Positions 23,266-36,073 of a stretch of DNA of 64,000 nt are shown in pieces (the stretch's first letter is position 1; every line of letters starts with the position of its first letter). Under the pieces are notes generated by a model, which saw nothing but the letters and a program-made list of their open reading frames with translations, ran no database searches and was not told the DNA's origin. Origin of the DNA: Bubalus kerabau (Eukaryota > Chordata > Mammalia > Artiodactyla > Bovidae); assembly GCF_029407905.1 (NCBI RefSeq), contig NC_073634.1:29711501-29775500 (forward strand), read 5' to 3'. The translations under genes and the position numbers were made by a program.

Positions 23266-25112
23266 ACATATATATTTGTATAAAGATTCTTATTTCAATA
23301 GCCTCTGAAAGTAGCCACATCCTTAGCTCTGTGAATATAATCAGCTCAAACCTAAGTCTGTATGTATAAATTATTTTTAGATACTGGTCCATGCATAACT
23401 TTTTTCTAATCTTTTGGAGTACACTTACCAAATGTAAAGTGGTTACTATACAATTCCATATAAAGTCCTCAAAAATCAGCTAAAAAATATGGAAAAATAC
23501 TTATTAAGCTGTTGCAGTATATAAACACAGTGAGGCATGTGGGGATTACAAAAAAATAAAAAGACAAAGAAAAAAATGAAGACCTCAACTTGCCGAGAGT
23601 TTATCTAAGGAGATAAGATTTTCTCTCTCTCTTTCTCTTCACTTTCTATCTCCACATATATATAAACTTGCTTGGGAAGTCAAGGCATTATATAGAAGGA
23701 ACTAAATGAGTCAGCTGTAAGACAGAAGGTCAGAGGAGGCAGTAGGAGAGGGGGGTTCATGGAAGAGGACCACTGTCAGGCCTAGTGGTAGGCATGGTAT
23801 TCAGGGAATCCATAGTCTCAGGATAGCAGTTATGGAATGTGCCTGGATGGAGAAATTGTCCCCTGTCTCCCTCAAGTTCTTGTGGCTGGACTAATAATAA
23901 AATTGACATAAGACAGATGAATAGGAGAAAAAGAAACATTTTAATTCTTGCATGGGGGGTCACATAGAAATGAGACCTAAGAAGTGGCCAAAGCAGGCAA
24001 CTTTTATGCTTTTTAGAGAAACAATAAATTTGTGAGAAATTGACAGGACAAAGTAACTTAGGTTTGGGGTGCTTAGTTAGTGATAAGTCTAAACAGAATT
24101 TGAGGTTGGGGTAGTGATTTAAAGAAGTAACAAGTTTTGTTTATACAGGCTGCTAGCCCAGATTTCCTACCTCTGGTGATACCGTCAGATGCAGGGAGCA
24201 CACCTTTCATGATAGACTTATTTCCTGCTTTCAAGGGAGACAGAGAGGACGGTCAAATGTCCCACTTGTAGTGGCCACTTCTTAAATAACTTGAACTCAA
24301 AATAATCAGTATTTGAGATGGCCTTCCCTGCCCCAACAAATGTGTGAGGCAAGGATTAAATAAAAGGTCAGTCCAAGGTGGCTTCATTTGGAGAGCTGTG
24401 TGTGGAAGTTCAAACTGGAAACCCAAACTAATGGTGGACAGTGGAGATCCTGTACCAGGTTAGAGATCCTGGACACCATTTCCCTTCCTCTTCCATCCCC
24501 TACCCTCATTAGCTTTGAAAAGCCCCATTTCCTTTATTATTATCACACAGAACATGATTTCTTTGATGCACACAATTTTTTTGATGCAAGTTGTCTCTTA
24601 TTAGTTGGTAAATAGGGGAATGAAATAGGAATAACACATGGAAATTGTGTTGGTTTATGGGTGATTTTCCCTTTTTTTGATTAATGTTTGAAGTCATTTT
24701 CTCCCAGTTAAAAAGAAAACCTGATCACCTTATGAAGACCTCAGGAGAAAAACTAAAAATCTATAGAAGTGCCTTTCTTTAGTGCAAATAGTGGCTCATT
24801 TAGTGACTTCATGAACCTCTATTCCTTTCACTGTTGTAAGTCACCTGGCGTAGCTGCACGTGTAGAAGAGGCTGCAAAGACATTTCCTGTATATTAAAAT
24901 AGTAAGTTAATGGAGAATGCTCTGCTCTGGATTATTCATACCTTTCATTTTTAATGAAAATGATCTCTTTAGACTCAAACACCCGCTAGGACCTATATTT
25001 CGAAGGAGGAAGCATGAACCTCATGGTTTAAGGCTGTAAAGAATTGACTATGTTCTAAGTGCAAATATCCTCAGAGGTGAACTATGTTTGTATTTCTATT
25101 AGGATTGTTATT
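23266..25112. other. Mostly unassigned; possible old LTR-like repeat at about 23870-24340
   Basis: The stretch around 23890-24010 (tttaattcttgcatgggggg, gaagtggccaaagcaggcaa) has the look of a medium-old antisense LTR of mammalian ERV families, but I cannot name it. The rest is unique. No gene seen. Confidence 0.4.
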
Positions 25113-25123
25113 ATTTTCATTTT

Positions 25124-25386
25124 CACTAAGTCACTTCAGTTGAGTCCGACTCTGTGCGACCCCATAGACGGCAGCCAACCAGGCTCTGCTGTCCCTGCGA
25201 TTCTCCAGGCAAGAACACTGGACTGGGTTGCCATTTCCTTCTCCAGTGTATGAAAGTAAAAAGTAAAAGTGAAGTCGCTCAGTCATGTCCGACTCTCCGC
25301 AACCCCATAGCTGAAGCCTACCAGGCTCCTCCGTCCATGGGATTTTCCAGGCAAGAGTACTAGAGTGGGTTGCCATTGCCTTCTCC
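25124..25386 (-). mobile_element. Bov-A2 SINE (dimer, antisense)
   Basis: Two antisense Bov-A units joined by an aaagtaaaaagtaaaagtg linker. A perfect 11-bp target duplication attttcatttt lies at 25113-25123 and 25387-25397. Confidence 0.95.
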
Positions 25387-25620
25387 ATTTTCATTTTAGT
25401 CTCTGGTTAAAAGTTTTAAGCGGTGTGAACCACTTTTCTCATAAGCTATATTATTTTTTTAGTGCCTAATTTTGTAGAATGAAAAGATTTTTTAGGGAAT
25501 TATTTTTACGAGGCAGCAAATTCTAATCTTTACCAAATATTTACACAATATAATTGACCCTGTGCAATAATCATATATTTTATTCCTCTTTTATGTGTAT
25601 CCATAATACTATTTTAGTCT

Positions 25621-25818
25621 CAATAATAGTATACCTGTCTCTCAGTCATGTCCACCTCTTTGCGACCCCATGGACTATAGTCTGCCAGGATCCTCTGTCC
25701 ATGGAATTCTCCAGGCATAAATATTCCCTTCTCCAGAGGATCTTCGAACACAGGGATTGAACCTGGGTCTCCTGCACTGCAGGCAGATTTTTTACTGTCT
25801 GAGTCACAAGGGAAGACC
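25621..25818 (-). mobile_element. Bov-tA SINE (antisense)
   Basis: Bov-A body then the complement of the tRNA head ending cacaagggaagacc. A perfect 10-bp target duplication attttagtct lies at 25611-25620 and 25819-25828. Part of the body (around 25720) is deleted. Confidence 0.93.
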
Positions 25819-25828
25819 ATTTTAGTCT

Positions 25829-27311
25829 AGTCTTATCTAATTAACTTTACTTGTTGACTGTTTTGTTTCAAAAACGAGAATCAATGTAGATGAATAATCT
25901 GAGTTAGCATTTTTTAAAATTTCTTTTCAAGGTGTATATATTGGTCACACCAAAGCCAAGAGGCTAAAATAGGCCAAATGAAGTTGATGAAACCTGTAAG
26001 TACACTAGACAAAATCAGTTAGCTTCTGTTGGCAACACTTGGTGTTGGAGATAATAATTTGAAATAGATATGTTTGGGGTAAGGCTTGATATTTTTAATT
26101 TAGTACACCTAAGAAGAAGGGTATGAAAAATAATTTCAGTTTTTGTATTATATTAAATATATCCCGTATTTATTCTTAAAGTAGTCAATGAAATTTTCTT
26201 CTTATTTAAAATATGGTTTTATGGTTACCAGGCAGTTGGGAAATCTAGCAATTAACTCAAGGATTATATAATCTATTGCTGTTTCAGAAATGCCTGTTTA
26301 TACAAATCAAGAAGGATTTTCAGCAGCTTGAGCCTTCTTTTTCTTTTTAAGCTCGCAGAGTCAATGGTTAAAGGACAAAAATTCTAAATTGATTGAGTTA
26401 CAAATGAATACGGTGTTAATTAAGCCAGGCCATTGTCTTTAAAGTGGAGTCAGTACATTGGAAGTCAGATTTCTCTTGCTGTTTAGTCAAGCTGCCTAAG
26501 GCTGCAAATGCTTCCTTATTAGGTTACTGGCATTGGGGAGATGTCATTGTTTGCTGCTGTAGCCAGGCTTTCTGTTAAAAATCACAGCATGAGGCTTAAA
26601 CTGCTGCAACCATTATCCAGTGCTAACATGTCACTAAAGGTCTGCTAATAGAACAAGAGGAAAAATATCAATCTTTAATTTTAGAACAGCTGAGTAACCT
26701 GTAGCACCTGTTCATTTTCTCTCATCAACCCACTTAAAACAAGACTAGAGTGATCCTTTGATGGGCAGGCAGTGAGATCCTAATACCAGTTTTTTTTCTC
26801 TCTTTTCTTATCAGAGGAAAATGTAAAATTTAAGTAAGGCTGAAGCAAAGGAAAAAGAAACTATAAGTAATTTTTGCTTAAAATTAAGTAAAAAGATGAG
26901 CTGCTATAATCCAAGAATGATGAAGTTTTTATAAAATTTTTTTTAAAGGATCGTTTCCTTTACTTTTCTGAAATGCATTTTGTAGATAAAAGCTAATCAA
27001 TGAGGACATGTTACAGTGGTCAGAAGCATTTTTTCTGTAGAGAGCAGAAACTTTCAGGCTGTAAATAACAACCAACTTATATTTACCTATTGAAATATAA
27101 TAAACATAATTAGAACTTCAAAGCTGTTAGCTTTCCCTGATGCAGAGCTCAAGGCTCCATCACAGTATGGGGCAAAATTAAGGAAGGCTTTGTGGTTTGC
27201 ACTTTTGAAGAGGTGAAAGCAAAGTATGGCTTCTGCAAACCCCCTTTAGCAATACGAGTTTCAAGACATTTCCAGTGAACAAACTCATAGTTACAAAAGG
27301 GAAAAGGTGGG
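25829..27311. other. Repeat-poor stretch
   Basis: About 1.5 kb without recognisable repeats, bounded by retroelements. No open frame of note, no exon signature. A possible conserved noncoding region (inference only). Confidence 0.45.
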
Positions 27312-27565
27312 GAGGGATTAATTAGGAGTTTAGGATTAACAGATGCACACTGCTGTATATAAAATAAATAACTGACAAGGACCTACTGTATAGCACAGGG
27401 AACTATATTCAATATTTTATAATAACCTATCATGGAAAAGAATCTAGAAAAGAATATGTGTGTGTGTGTGTGTGTGTGTGTGTATAGCTCAATCACTTTG
27501 CTGTAGACCTGAAACAAACGCAACATTGTAAATCAACTGTATTTTCAATAATAAGAAAAAAAAAA
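27312..27565 (+). mobile_element. Cetartiodactyl L1 3' end
   Basis: Contains 'gacctactgtatagcacagg', 'aataacctatcatggaaaag', 'tcactttgctgtagacctga' and 'acattgtaaatcaactgtat', followed by an A-rich tail near 27554. This is the recognisable 3' UTR end of artiodactyl L1 families. A TG microsatellite has grown inside it. Confidence 0.75.
27457..27483. repeat. (TG)13 microsatellite
   Basis: Uninterrupted TG dinucleotides within the L1 3' end, in a spot that is normally ATATGTATATG-like. Confidence 0.95.
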
Positions 27566-27884
27566 CAGACAAAATATTTTCAGTGATGCTAGAATAAGTA
27601 CTGCATACTTAGAAAGTAAACATAATAATAAAAGCAACATACACTTTAGTAAACCTTTACAGTCTCAGGGTATATCCATCTTTTATTTAGCTAAATTAGA
27701 AAGTAAATCACTATTAAGAACTAGTCACTTAATTGGGTATTGAGAACATTAAGATGAGTGATAATACATGTACCCTTCACTCTGTCATGAAACTTTGATC
27801 TGTTATTGATCCTCTCTACAAAACCTTTTGTGTAGAACTAGTGCACATATAGTTTTTGTTTGATTGATTTTGTTTTCTTTTTTT

Positions 27885-28005
27885 CGGCAAGAGAAGAAAT
27901 TGTGATACAGGGAGGTTGTGACTTGCCTAAGGTCACAAGATAAGTGGCAGAAGAAGGATTAAAAGAATCTAGTATTCTAATTTCTAGTCCAGGGCATTTT
28001 TGAAA
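27885..28005 (-). mobile_element. MIR SINE (antisense)
   Basis: Shows 'gaggttgtgacttgcctaag gtcacaagataagtggcaga' equivalent to the antisense MIR core (about 27921-27955), with decayed flanks. Confidence 0.72.
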
Positions 28006-29241
28006 AACTTATCAAGATGAAGGGACTAGAGGGAGGATGGAATTATAAAGGCACAGTTTTAATGGATACCTTGTGGAATAATAGAGCATTTGATTCAAAA
28101 ATTAACTGTAATGAGGAAAGTCTAGAAACTAGATATATTTTAAGTATCTTCAAAAGGATATGTCGGTAAAATAACAAATTGCACCTTTTACATATGTAAA
28201 GAATTATCTTATGCATGTAATGTTCACTGACATCTAATCATATTCTTACAGATTTGCCTATTGAAAACACAGACTGCTAGGACACACACACACACACACA
28301 CACCCCTATACACACAGCCCCCATACACCTTTGACCAGCTTCATATCTGAGATCTGACATTTAGCCCTAAAATCTCCTTAGCCCAAAGCTGCTGTTGTCC
28401 TTGTACCAGGCATTCCAACTTTGAGCATTTTCTTCGTGGTCACTTGTGTGCCACATCTGTCCTGAGGTCTACATCAGAGCAGGCTCAGCCTCATTCTGCC
28501 ACGACCATTTCCATCATCACAAGTACTTGATCTGTTTCACGTTTTATGGAATCGATAAATCTCATCCCTAAAGAGTCCAGCAGGCCTTTGATTCCTGACC
28601 TGACATTTGCTAATGCTATTCCTGATGACCTGCCACTACGGATGTGCAGCACTGCGCTCTGTGTTTGACAACACTCATAATATGAATCAATATTCAGCAT
28701 TCAGTAAGTGAGCTGGGGAGTCATTTCAGTGCTGCAAAAGGCAGCATTGCCCCTGGGCAGCTGTCAGAAATGGGTAGTTATTAATAGCCCTCTCTTTTCA
28801 CTTAGCATAGTCAGTAGGGGTCAGGCATGAAATGATTTAATCAGTTTATGATATCTGTGACAGAGAGCACTTAAAATGTAATCACAAAATTTAGGTAGAA
28901 GTGTCCCTGGGCTGTTGTCATGTTTTTCTCACTTAATTTTCCCTAATGCTGATGCAGTGCAGTGCACACTGAGACTGACCAGACCCCAGAATGACACATC
29001 ACTTGGTGTTGGTTTCATGTCTCCTTCTGTAAACTTGTCTTTTTTGTGGGATTTTTCTCTTTAAAATATAGACTGTAAATCCCTGAGGGTACATGTGAAT
29101 AAGTCTCTTGGGTTGTTTGCCTGGCTCTGCAAAATGTATCTAGTGTTGAGGGGCCTTGGGAGTGGAGAAAAGAGAACTTCATTGGGCGGAAGAGACTCAA
29201 GCTCATAAGCCTCTCTCTGGTCCCCAAAGAAAAGAATACTA
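28006..29241. other. Repeat-poor stretch with one CA microsatellite
   Basis: Unique sequence, moderately GC-rich at 28330-28750. The minus-strand open frame 28491-28700 has no family signature. Could hold constrained noncoding sequence; nothing in it can be named. Confidence 0.45.
28282..28303. repeat. (CA)n microsatellite
   Basis: Eleven CA units followed by a CCCC/TACACACA imperfect extension to about 28315. Confidence 0.92.
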
Positions 29242-29254
29242 GAAATAAGAGAAC

Positions 29255-30217
29255 TTTTTTTTTTTCATTTCACATATGATAATTTACATGTTTCAGTGCC
29301 ATTCTCCCATATCATCCTGTTCTCGCCCTTTCCCACAGAGTCCAAAAGACTGTTCTATACATCTGTGTCTCTTTTGTGTCTTGCTTACAGGGTTATCATT
29401 ACCATCTTTCCAAATTCCATATATATGCGTTAGTATACTGTATTGGTGTTTTTCTTTCTGACTTACTTCACTCTGTATAATAGGCTCCAGTTTCATCCAC
29501 CTCATTAGAACTGATTCAAATGAACTCTTTTTAATGGCTGAGTAATACTCCATTGTGTATATGTACCACAGCTTTCTTATCCATTCATCTGCTGATGGAC
29601 ATCTAGGTTGCTTCCATGTCCTGGCTATTATAAACAGTGCTGCGATGAACATTGGGGTACACGTGTCTCTTTCAATTCAGGTTTCCTCAGTGTGTATGCC
29701 CAACAGTGGGATTGCTGGGTCATATGGCAGTTCTATTTCCAGTTTTTAAGGAATCTCCACACTGTTCTCCATAGTGGCTATACTAGTTTGCATTCCCACC
29801 AACAGTGTAAGAGGGTTCCCTTTTCTCCGCACTTTCCAGCATTTATTGCTTGTAGACTTTTGGATAGCAGCCATTCTGACTGGCATGAAATGGTACCTCA
29901 TTGTGGTTTTGATTTGCATTTCTCTGATAATGAGTGATGTTGAGCATCTTTTCATGTGTTTGTTAGCCATCTCTATGTCTTCTTTGGAGAAATGTCTGTT
30001 TAGTTCTTTGGCCCATTTTTTGATTGGGTCATTTATTTTTCTGGAATTGAGCTGCAGGAGTTGCTTGTATATTTTTGAGATTAATTCTTTGTCCATTGCT
30101 TTGTTTGCTATTATTTTCTCCCATTCTGAAGGCTGTCTTTTCACCTTGCTTATAGTTTCCTTTGTTGTGCAGAAGCTTTTAATTTTAACCAGGTCCCATT
30201 TATTTATTTTTGCTTTT
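29255..30217 (-). mobile_element. L1 LINE, 5'-truncated, with a clean target duplication
   Basis: A T11 tract at 29255-29265 (poly(A) tail on the minus strand), then antisense 3' UTR and the C-terminal part of ORF2 ([20 protein letters not shown] and [20 protein letters not shown] on the minus strand). A perfect 13-bp duplication gaaataagagaac lies at 29242-29254 and 30218-30230. Compared with the longer L1 at 45-51 kb, the body matches roughly 50065-50995, so about 200 bp of the usual 3' end is absent before the tail. The plus-strand open frames over it are antisense artefacts. Confidence 0.95.
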
Positions 30218-30504
30218 GAAATAAGAGAACATTATCCAGGTAAAAAACTTCTACTCCAGTATCAGTAATCCTAGGCAGCCACTTGAAAATTAACTCTACA
30301 GAAGAATAAAAGCTAACTAGACTGGTGATTTTGGAGGATCATGCCTCAGTAGGGATTGATCAAGTTGGGAATTCAAAGTTCAAGTAAGAAAAATAGGAGG
30401 GATGAAACCTAGAGTCAGTGAAAGATGAATCTAAACTTAAAAGACTATGAAAGAAATCATTACAAGTTAACTGTACATAGAACAAGATTGGAACAGTGGT
30501 TGGG

Positions 30505-30650
30505 GCTCAGAAAGAAAGACCTAGATTTCAAATCCCATCTTGTGCCTTAATTTCCTCATTAGAAATAATATCCATTTCATAAGTTGAGTATGAGAATTGT
30601 GTAAGAACTTACGTGAAGTGTCTGGAACACAGGAGATGTTCAAATGTTAT
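30505..30650 (+). mobile_element. MIR SINE
   Basis: 'tttcaaatcccatcttgtgccttaatttcctcatt' corresponds to the MIR core (about 30520-30560), followed by a decayed 'aagtgtctggaacacaggag' equivalent of the MIR 3' block. Confidence 0.65.
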
Positions 30651-31301
30651 CACTGCCCCTTCTCTCTTTCCTTATCTATCAAGGCCTAATTTGATTAACC
30701 ATGATACAGTCAGGCAGACGGTGTGGAGCTGAAGCTCAGGTGTAAAGGGATCATCACCATGGCCATCCCTGAATCATTCCTCTTGCAACATTGTCCTTGC
30801 CACTAGCATGCTTGGCCATCAGAGGAACACTGGGCACTGTTAACATTCTAATGGAGAAGTGGGAAAAAGCCTTAGCTCAGGCTTTTTTTTTTTTTTAACA
30901 AACTTAGGGAAATGGAAGAAAGAAGCATAGAGATATGATAGGTTTAGATTTGTAATTCTAGTATTAATTAATGTTTGCCCCCTACTGGGCTTTGTTCTTT
31001 CAGCAGATCCTTACTTAGCACTCAATTATGTGCTTTGTGTGTTCTTGCAGAGCCAGCTCCAGGTTCCTTCCTGCCTCATTCCTGACTCTGTTGTAGATCA
31101 TAGAATGAATGTTAGACAGATGCATGTACTGCTAGTCAAAATCTAGAGTTCTTTGTGAATGTAAAGCCTTGAAAACGTTGCCATTGTTCAAGAACCCCTT
31201 CTCTCTAAGTGCTTTGGTTTGCACTGGTTCTTTCCCTGTGTTTCTAAACCAGGATGCCATGGTCTCACCTGAAACCATGAGCCCTGATAGCAGGTTTCTC
31301 C
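30651..31301. other. Unassigned sequence
   Basis: Unique; a weak antisense L2-end resemblance at about 30985-31060 (cagcagatccttacttagca). No gene seen. Confidence 0.45.
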
Positions 31302-31882
31302 TGTGGTAGGCAGAATTCTAAAAAGCCCTCATGATTCCTGGCCCTTGGTGTACACATACGTTTTCTCAGGTATTCAAACACTACTCTAGATGTTGCTGTG
31401 GAAGGATTTTGCACTCATAATTAAAGTTCCAAATCAGTTGACCTTCAGGCAGGGAAATAATCTCTGTGGACTTTGACCCTTTAAATCTGGATCTAGAGGC
31501 AAGAGAAAGGAAATCAGAAATTGAAAGCCTGAGAAGGATTTGCTAACTTTAAGAAACCAAGTGATGATGGAAGAAACTACATGGCAAGGAGAGTAGGAGA
31601 GCATTCCCTGGGTGATAGCCAGCAAGGAGCAGGGAACCTCTGTCCTACAACCACAAGGAGCTGAATTTGACCAATAAGAATGAGCTTCGATGTGGATTCT
31701 TCTCCAGAGCTTCCAAATGAGAAAATGTGGTCATTACCTCTATTTCATCCTGGGATACCTTGAACAAACAACCCATCCACATCGTGCCAGACTTCTGACC
31801 CATGGTGCTATGAACTAAACAATGGGTGCTGTTTTAAGCTGCTAAATTTGTGGTAATTTGTTTTACAGTAATCAAAAACTAA
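31302..31882 (+). mobile_element. ERVL-MaLR (MLT1-type) solo LTR
   Basis: Begins tgtggtaggcagaattctaa and contains 'ggattttgcactcataatta', 'aatcagttgaccttcaggca', 'tcctacaaccacaaggagct', 'cagacttctgacccatggtg'. It ends with 'gctgttttaagctgctaaat ttgtggtaatttgttttaca' and an aaaactaat terminus. This order matches the old mammalian MaLR-type LTRs; the exact subfamily is uncertain. Confidence 0.75.
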
Positions 31883-32768
31883 TCCATCTTCTCTGTTTGG
31901 CTCTTGCCTGTTCCACATTCACTTCCTCCTGTATCAGAAGAAAGCATCATCTCCTTTTTCTGTGTTTGCATTTGTGTCCATTTCAGGGTCATCCATTGAG
32001 TTCTTTCTGTTGGAGGAAAACGTTCTCAGTTCATTTGCAAAAAGAGATGCTTGTGATCTTCCAAAGCTAGTGAATGACTGAGGCTTTCTTAGTTTACTGG
32101 CTCTGTCCACTTCTTTGGATTCTGTTTGGTGACTAATCACTCAGGCACCCCCTCCAGGGGAATACTCTGCAAGAGTACCTTGATTATACTTATATAATCC
32201 CACAAACACTGAAAATGTACATTGAGTGGCAAATATAATTCATCCCTAAGGGAAGAGAAGAATCCTTCCTGCACAGCAGGAAGGCTCAGTTTTTTCTTGT
32301 CAAGCCACCTGCCACAACCTCTTCAACTACACATGTATTTTAAAAAACATTTCTTGCCAGAGAACCATTATCCTTTTGTTTGTTGGCTTATCTTAAGAAC
32401 CGCTAAAGCCTCAAACCCCACTTGCCTTCATCCTATGTGATGTCCGCCAACTCCATTCTATCCTGGGCTCTCTCTCATCTTAGGACAGAATGGGTCTTCT
32501 TCAGCTTTTTGAACGTTGGTCATATATTTTTGTCCCAGACTCAGCTCCATTGTGTTAAAAGTCATGGTGTTATATAGAGAGCATCTTTACTTCATCCTTT
32601 TCCTGTTCAGCATTGGCTTTACATTCTAGGATTTTTAAAATATGAGAGATTCATTCCCATAGACTTGACATGGCAGTAATGTTAAAATGTGGGAAGGGAA
32701 TGGGAAAGGGAGCTACCAGGAGAAGGAGTGTGTGTAGAGGGGAGACATATTCACAGAACTGCTTTGCT
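31883..32768. other. Unassigned sequence
   Basis: Pyrimidine-rich left part, no recognised repeat. The short open frames have no family features. Confidence 0.5.
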
Positions 32769-32779
32769 AAAAAGACAAT

Positions 32780-33936
32780 CCAGAGATCAAATTGCCAACA
32801 TATGTTGGATCATCAAAAAAGCAAGAGAGTTCCAGAAAAACATCTACTTCTGCTTGATTGACTATGTGAAAGCCTTTGACTGTGTGGATCAAAACAAACT
32901 GTGGAAAATTTTTAAAAAGAGATGGGAATACCAGACCACCTGGCCTGCCTCCTGAGAAATCTATATGCAGGTCAAGAAGCAACAGTTAGAACTGGACATG
33001 GAACAATAGACTGGTTCCAAATCGGGAAAGGAGTACATCAAAGCTGTATATTGTCACCCTGATTATTTAGCTTCTATCCAGAGCACATCATGAGAAATGC
33101 CAGGCTGGATGAAGCACAAGCTGGAATCACGATTGCCAGGAGAAATATCAATAACCTCAGATATGCAGATGACACCACCCTTATGGCAGAGAACGAAGAA
33201 GAACTAAAGAGCCTCTTGATGAAAGTGAAAGAGGAGAGTAAAAAAGTTGGCTTAAAGCTCAACATTCAGAAAACTAAGATCATGGCATGTGGTCCTATCA
33301 CTTCATGGCAAATAGATGGGGAAACGGAACAGTGACAGAATTTATTTTTGGGGCTCCAAAATCACTGTAGATGGGGCCTGCAGCCATGAAATTAAAAGAC
33401 ACTTGTTCCTTGGAAGAAAAGTTATGACCAACCTAGACAGCATATTAAAAAGCAGAGACATTACTCTGCCAACAAAGGTCCATCTAGTCAAAGCTATATT
33501 TTTTCCAGTAGTCATGTATGGATGTGAGAGCTGGACCATAAGGAAGGCTGAGTGCCAAAGAGTTGATGCTTTTGAACTGTGGTGTTGGAGAAGACTCTTG
33601 AGAGTCCCTTGGACAGCAAGGAGATCCAACCAGTCCATCCTAAAGGAAATCAGTCTTGAATATTCATTGGAAGAACTGATGCTGAAGCTGAAGCTCCAGT
33701 ATTTTGACCACCTGCTTCAAAGAACTGACTCATTGGAAAAGAGCCTGATGCTGGGAAAGATTTAAGGTGGGAGGAGAAGAGGACGACAGAGGATGAGATG
33801 TTTGGATGGCATCACGGACTCAATGGACATGGGTTTGAGCAAGCTCCGGGAGTTGGTGATGGATAGGGAGGCTTGGCGTGCTGCAGTCCATGGGGTTGCA
33901 AAAAGTCAAACGTGACTGAGCGACTGAACTGAACTG
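32780..33936 (+). mobile_element. BovB LINE, 5'-truncated
   Basis: Begins in the RT domain at [15 protein letters not shown] and continues through DYVKAFDCVDQNKLWKI, an intact catalytic YADD at 33162-33173, and MYGCESWTIRKAECQRVDAF, ending at the (gaact)n terminus. A few frameshifts (near 32925 and 33325) and stops split the frame. Flanked by aaaaagacaat (32769-32779) and aaagagacaat (33937-33947), 10 of 11 identical. Confidence 0.95.
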
Positions 33937-34104
33937 AAAGAGACAATGTCAGCAGCAAAACATCAGCATATATGTTTTTAAGACTGACAACCATTTAAGA
34001 GTATATTTACATATAAAATGCATATATGAAGATTTTGTATATGATGATAAATTATTTACATAAATTATGGACTGTCTGCTATGACGTTAACCTTAAGTTA
34101 GGAT

Positions 34105-34420
34105 CTTGGGGAGACAATGAACCGGGAACACCACTCTAAATTTAGTGAACATCCATCATCTCATACAGATACAAAATAAAAGAAAAAATATTTTCTCTTG
34201 TGATGAGAACTCAAAATTTACTCTCTTAAAAGCTTTCATATGTAACACACAGCAGTGTTAATTATATTTACCGTATTGTACATTATATCCCTGCTACTTA
34301 TTTGTCTTATATTAATAACTGGAAATTTGTATCTCTTGACTTCCTTTATCCAATTCCAACCCCCCCCCACCCCAAATCTGATCTCTTCTTCTGTGAGTTT
34401 GTTTGTTTTTGAGGTAAAAC
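34105..34420 (-). mobile_element. Ancient L1 3' UTR (antisense)
   Basis: Antisense of the old L1 3' UTR: 'ttttctcttgtgatgagaac', 'tttactctcttaaaagcttt', 'gtattgtacattatatccct', 'ataactggaaatttgtatct'. A C-rich run near 34362 replaces the usual cccattttgccc-like end. Confidence 0.75.
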
Positions 34421-35604
34421 TCCTCAAATCTTTTTTTCTACCTCCATGTAGTGTGTATAGAAAGAAGTCGTTACCAAATAATATCTTTCGAGTGTCTATT
34501 CACCATCTTCTGAACCAAAGAAGTTCTCTAAAAGCTTGCAATGTCTGGATGAGTTGAGTTCCGTGGTTCCCTCTTTTCCACTTGTCTTCTAATTTGGGAT
34601 TAAGGCAGTGATGTATTACCTCATACTTTGATTAAAGATACACATGAGGGCCATTGCACAATATAAAGGAAACTGTGGCCCTCATATGTATATTCTCTGC
34701 ATGTCTTCACAAGGACTGCCAAGAATGGGACTTGGGGCTAGAGTTTTAAACTACCCGTCAGTGAACGTCCATCTACTTGAATTCCTGTACACAGTCTATG
34801 CCAACTTGCAAGACCTGGAAGTCAATTGTTTTTAAAGCTGTTTCTTCAGTATTTTATTTTTGTAAAAAACTATTTGTTCCAATGTACACTCAGTGAATAG
34901 TTCATTCAGTATCCATCTATTTCACTCAGCTGCACAATTCCAGGTGTTCCAGAGTTTGGGGTAGGGTACATGGTAGTAATCTAATCACAAGATTACTTAA
35001 TAGAGCAGAAGCCCACGTCTGCAGCATCTTCATTCTCTCTCTGAGATTGCTGAGACAAAGAACTGGATGCAGGGGCCTCATGCTGTCCAGTGGGTGGGCA
35101 TGCCTTATATGTCACATTGATTGAATTCATAAATGTACTTCAGAAACCTGAACATGAAGACCTTAAATTTCTGTTGTCCAGGTGACTCTAAGCAGATGGT
35201 TAAGCATAAGTTTGGAAGAGTTGGAAGTTCTGAAGGGAATTGTGTATGTTGCCCTTTGTATTCCTCTGGACATTACTGATGGGCCTTGAAGCTCCCTGGA
35301 GTTTTGTGCATAAGAAAGAAAGATGTCAAATTTGCCTTCTTGAGTAGTTTATCAGGCTCACCTGTGATATGTATTTAACATTGAGCTGCAAGAAAGAGTT
35401 CCCAAAAAAAAGATGCTGGAACATAGCCAGTCCATTAGCATCGAGGCCGTGCTTTCTTCAGAACATCCTGGCTGGGCTCTAAACCAAAGAATGCTTTTTA
35501 AATGAGAGCAGTGGAAAAGGTTTGTCAAAATTTTGTGTCACTCTAGGTGAATTTGTGTGGAAGAATCGAGATCAGCAGCAGCATGGTAAACTTTGGGACA
35601 TCAC
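34421..35604. other. Unassigned sequence
   Basis: Unique sequence; no gene or repeat recognised. Confidence 0.5.
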
Positions 35605-35740
35605 AGTTAGGCACTGTGCTAAGTGCTTTTGCAGGTTATTTCATTTGATCTTCATAACAGCCCTGGGAATTGCATGATATTATTCCTGTTTTACATAAGA
35701 GAAAACTGAGGCCTAGAAATGATCTACCTTCATACAGGTA
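35605..35740 (-). mobile_element. MIR SINE (antisense)
   Basis: 'aggcactgtgctaagtgctt', 'tttgatcttcataacagccc' and 'tttacataagagaaaactga' are the antisense MIR blocks in order. Confidence 0.82.
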
Positions 35741-36073
35741 TGAATAACTTTCCTTAATACTATGTTGTCATTGATATCAGAACCAGTTTAACTTAAGACA
35801 AAGTGCAATATAGGTTTGTAATGTGTTGTGGATATATGTTTACAGTGACACACATTGGAATTTTGCCTATAGTCATTACTACTTAAGAATATTTTTAATA
35901 AAATTCAGAAGAGGAACTTTTGAAAAAACCTCATTTTACTCCTGGCTTTCTCATTGGCAAGCATGCGAACTGAGCCAAGACACTTATCTATCTTACCTTG
36001 CCATTCCTCTCTAGAGATTTGAGATTTTAGTTGGTGAGTTTTACAGTCCATAGCAACTCTAAAATTTTGTACA

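Noticed and set aside
27457..28315. The TG and CA microsatellites as a paired functional element
   Set aside because: They are 800 bp apart, in unrelated contexts, and simple slippage explains both.
29774..30268. 164-codon plus-strand open frame with hydrophobic segments
   Set aside because: It is the antisense strand of L1 ORF2, whose A-rich codons read as Phe/Leu/Ile on the complement.
33316..33765. 149-codon frame as a possible functional RT-derived gene
   Set aside because: It is the C-terminal part of BovB downstream of the catalytic box, ending at a stop inside the element, with a frameshift separating it from the RT core.
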